Assembly (NCBI GenBank): GCA_903789505.1
Contig: CAIFEU010000096.1
Coordinates: forward strand, 1 to 9,866
Source: an uncultured Coriobacteriales bacterium
GTDB lineage: Bacteria; Actinomycetota; Coriobacteriia; Coriobacteriales; UMGS124
Direction of reading: 5' to 3'
Length of the DNA: 9,866 bases
Made by a program: the position numbers and the translations under genes. This document shows, in pieces, positions 8,914-9,866 of the stretch (positions are counted from its first letter, which is position 1; every line of letters begins with the position of its first letter). The notes beneath the pieces were generated by a model. The model was not told the origin of the DNA, made no database searches, and worked only from the letters and a program-made list of their open reading frames with translations.

Positions 8914-9357
8914 ATGAAGAAGGGCATCCATCCCGAGTACGTCGAGTGCACGGTTCGCTGCACCTGCGGCAACACGTTCAAGACCCGCTCGACCAAGCCC
9001 GAGATCACCGTCGAGCTCTGCAACGAGTGCCACCCGTTCTACACGGGCCAGCAGAAGTTCGTCGACACCGGCGGGCGCGTCCAGCGCTTCTCCGACAAGT
9101 TCGGCTCGGCTGCCGCCCAGACGCTGAAGAAGGCGCAGGACGCCAAGGCCGAGAAGGCCGCCAAGGCCGCGGCGGCCGAGGCTGCCGCCAAGGCGGAGCG
9201 CGAGGCCAAGAAGGCCGAGAAGGCCAAGCGCGCCGCGGAGTACGCGAAGAAGGCCGAGGCCGAGGCTGCCGCCAAGGCCGCGGAGGAGACCAGCGAGGAG
9301 CAGGCCGCTCCTGCCGAGGAGCAGCCCGCCGAGGAGCCGGCTCCCGCGGCAGAGTAA
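8914..9357 (+). CDS. rpmE: 50S ribosomal protein L31 with long Ala/Lys/Glu tail
   Basis: L31 bridges the large subunit central protuberance and the 30S head. Residues 1-72 match the family, starting MKKGIHPEY. They include CTCGN with Cys16 and Cys18, then CNEC with Cys36 and Cys39, which are the four zinc ligands of the C+ type, and the conserved HPFYTGQQKFVDTGGRVQRF. There is an additional Cys12. The usual protein ends near residue 70. Here a further 75 or so residues follow, almost only Ala, Lys, Glu and Arg (for example EAAAKAEREAKKAEKAKRAA), likely one long helix that turns acidic and Pro-rich at the end (EEQPAEEPAPAAE). The tail DNA is internally repetitive, with one 21-base stretch occurring at both 9174-9194 and 9258-9278. 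Codon use in the tail matches the core. It has its own promoter and leader. The identity is sure; the tail's function is unknown. Confidence 0.96.
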   Translation: MKKGIHPEYVECTVRCTCGNTFKTRSTKPEITVELCNECHPFYTGQQKFVDTGGRVQRFSDKFGSAAAQTLKKAQDAKAEKAAKAAAAEAAAKAEREAKKAEKAKRAAEYAKKAEAEAAAKAAEETSEEQAAPAEEQPAEEPAPAAE

Positions 9358-9368
9358 GCGGAATGCGA

Positions 9369-9381
9369 CGCCCCGGGGGCG
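9369..9381 (+). repeat. GC palindrome after rpmE
   Basis: CGCCCC, a central G, then GGGGCG form a 13-base near-perfect palindrome starting 12 bases after the rpmE stop. It may contribute to transcript 3'-end formation, but there is no T-tract. Confidence 0.25.
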
Positions 9382-9411
9382 CCGCGCGCATACGGGCACA
9401 TCCGTCGAGAC

Positions 9412-9478
9412 GGGGGGGCCCCCCGGGGGGGGGGGGGGGGGGGGGGGCCGGGGGGGGGGGGGGCGGGCGCCCCCCCCC
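9412..9478. repeat. Poly-G/poly-C homopolymer tract
   Basis: The tract reads as 7 G, 6 C, 23 G, CC, 14 G, C, GGG, CGC and C to a final run of 9 C. It lies in the gap between rpmE and the last gene and encodes nothing believable. Runs of 23 and 14 G are extraordinary even for a GC-rich genome. It could be a read or assembly error at a hard-to-sequence terminator hairpin, a true quadruplex-forming or slippage-prone tract, or a mixture. The exact length here should not be trusted. Confidence 0.9.
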
Positions 9479-9598
9479 GGCTCGCGTTGGGGTATGGTGT
9501 CACGCGAAGGCGTCCCGGGCGCGGGGTTCGACCTGCCGGGGCGGGCGGCGCGGGCCTTCCGCGCGAGACGGCAGCGTGAGAGGCGGGGGTGGACGGCG

Positions 9599-9866
9599 AT
9601 GGGCAAGGTGACCAAGCTGGTCGGTGCCGTCGGGAGGATGGCGGGCTCGGTCCCCGAGCCGATTCGCTCGGCCGTGCGCGACGAGGTGCGCAAGACCGTC
9701 GAGCAGGTCGCGCCCTCCCCCGAGCAGATCGCGCGGGGAGTGACGGCGGCGGGGGAGAGGCTGCGCGAGCGCGCCCCCGAGGCGATGGGGAAGGCGCAGG
9801 CGGCGGCAGGGGGCGTGCTCTCCGCCGCGCGCCGGTACGCCCCCGGAGTGCTGGACCGCGCCGAGC
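9599..9866 (+). CDS. Unrecognised Ala/Arg/Glu-rich protein, 5' part only
   Basis: An open frame runs off the right edge with 89 residues visible, beginning MGKVTKLVGAVGRMAGSVPE. It is rich in Ala, Arg, Glu and Gly, with helix-like segments (AVRDEVRKTVEQV, AGERLRERAPEAMGKAQAAA). No known motif, signal peptide or clear membrane segment is seen. GGGGGTGG at 9585-9592, six bases upstream, supports the ATG at 9599. The frame stays open further upstream, and an ATG at 9494 would add 35 Arg-rich residues, but it has no good binding site. Strong G/C preference at third positions supports real coding. It reads the same way as rpmE but is separated from it by the poly-G tract. No function is proposed. 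Confidence 0.6.
   Translation, partial: MGKVTKLVGAVGRMAGSVPEPIRSAVRDEVRKTVEQVAPSPEQIARGVTAAGERLRERAPEAMGKAQAAAGGVLSAARRYAPGVLDRAE

Noticed and set aside
9127..9300. Repeats in the rpmE tail as a CRISPR or tandem-repeat locus
   Set aside because: There are no regular spacers, the repeats are in frame and explained by Ala/Lys/Glu codons.
8505..9693. Long - strand and + strand frames crossing rpmE and the poly-G tract
   Set aside because: They depend on reading through homopolymers and give Gly/Pro/Arg runs. The L31 frame is unambiguous.

Overview
The window is very GC-rich (by eye about 70% G+C, with coding third positions nearly all G or C) and reads as chromosomal core sequence from a high-GC actinobacterium. 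The gene order dnaK-grpE-dnaJ-hspR-clpB with a MerR-type HspR repressor is an actinobacterial hallmark. Together with the general look of the proteins it suggests the Coriobacteriia (an Olsenella/Atopobium-like organism). That placement is inference and could not be checked by a search.

Positions 1-6318 hold a five-gene heat-shock operon on the + strand. It comprises the 3' two-thirds of dnaK, then grpE (2-nt gap), dnaJ (133-nt gap with a large hairpin), hspR (4-nt overlap) and clpB (66-nt gap with a 16-bp palindrome). Together they encode an Hsp70 refolding machine with its nucleotide-exchange factor and J-protein, the cooperating disaggregase ClpB, and the repressor expected to control the whole set. 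The J-protein is a zinc-finger-less class B type with no cysteine. The main operon promoter and its HspR operator must lie upstream of the window.

Positions 6319-6505 are a hairpin-rich convergent gap. A HAD-family phosphatase or phosphomutase-like gene follows on the - strand (6506-7291). It is divergent from an Ala/Arg/Asp-rich HEAT-repeat protein on the + strand (7445-8707). The 153-nt gap between them carries three neighbouring dyads, two of them perfect and directly abutting.

Positions 8708-8913 carry a likely intrinsic terminator for the HEAT gene, then a promoter and a strong stem-loop leader for rpmE (8914-9357). rpmE encodes a zinc-ribbon L31 that is roughly twice the usual length because of an Ala/Lys/Glu-rich tail. 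After rpmE comes an extraordinary run of G and C homopolymers (9412-9478), which may be an assembly problem or real. The window ends inside an unrecognised Ala/Arg/Glu-rich gene that starts at about 9599.

No clear novel multi-gene system was seen. The most interesting items are the rpmE leader hairpin, the tandem dyads between the HAD and HEAT genes, the L31 tail, and the poly-G tract.
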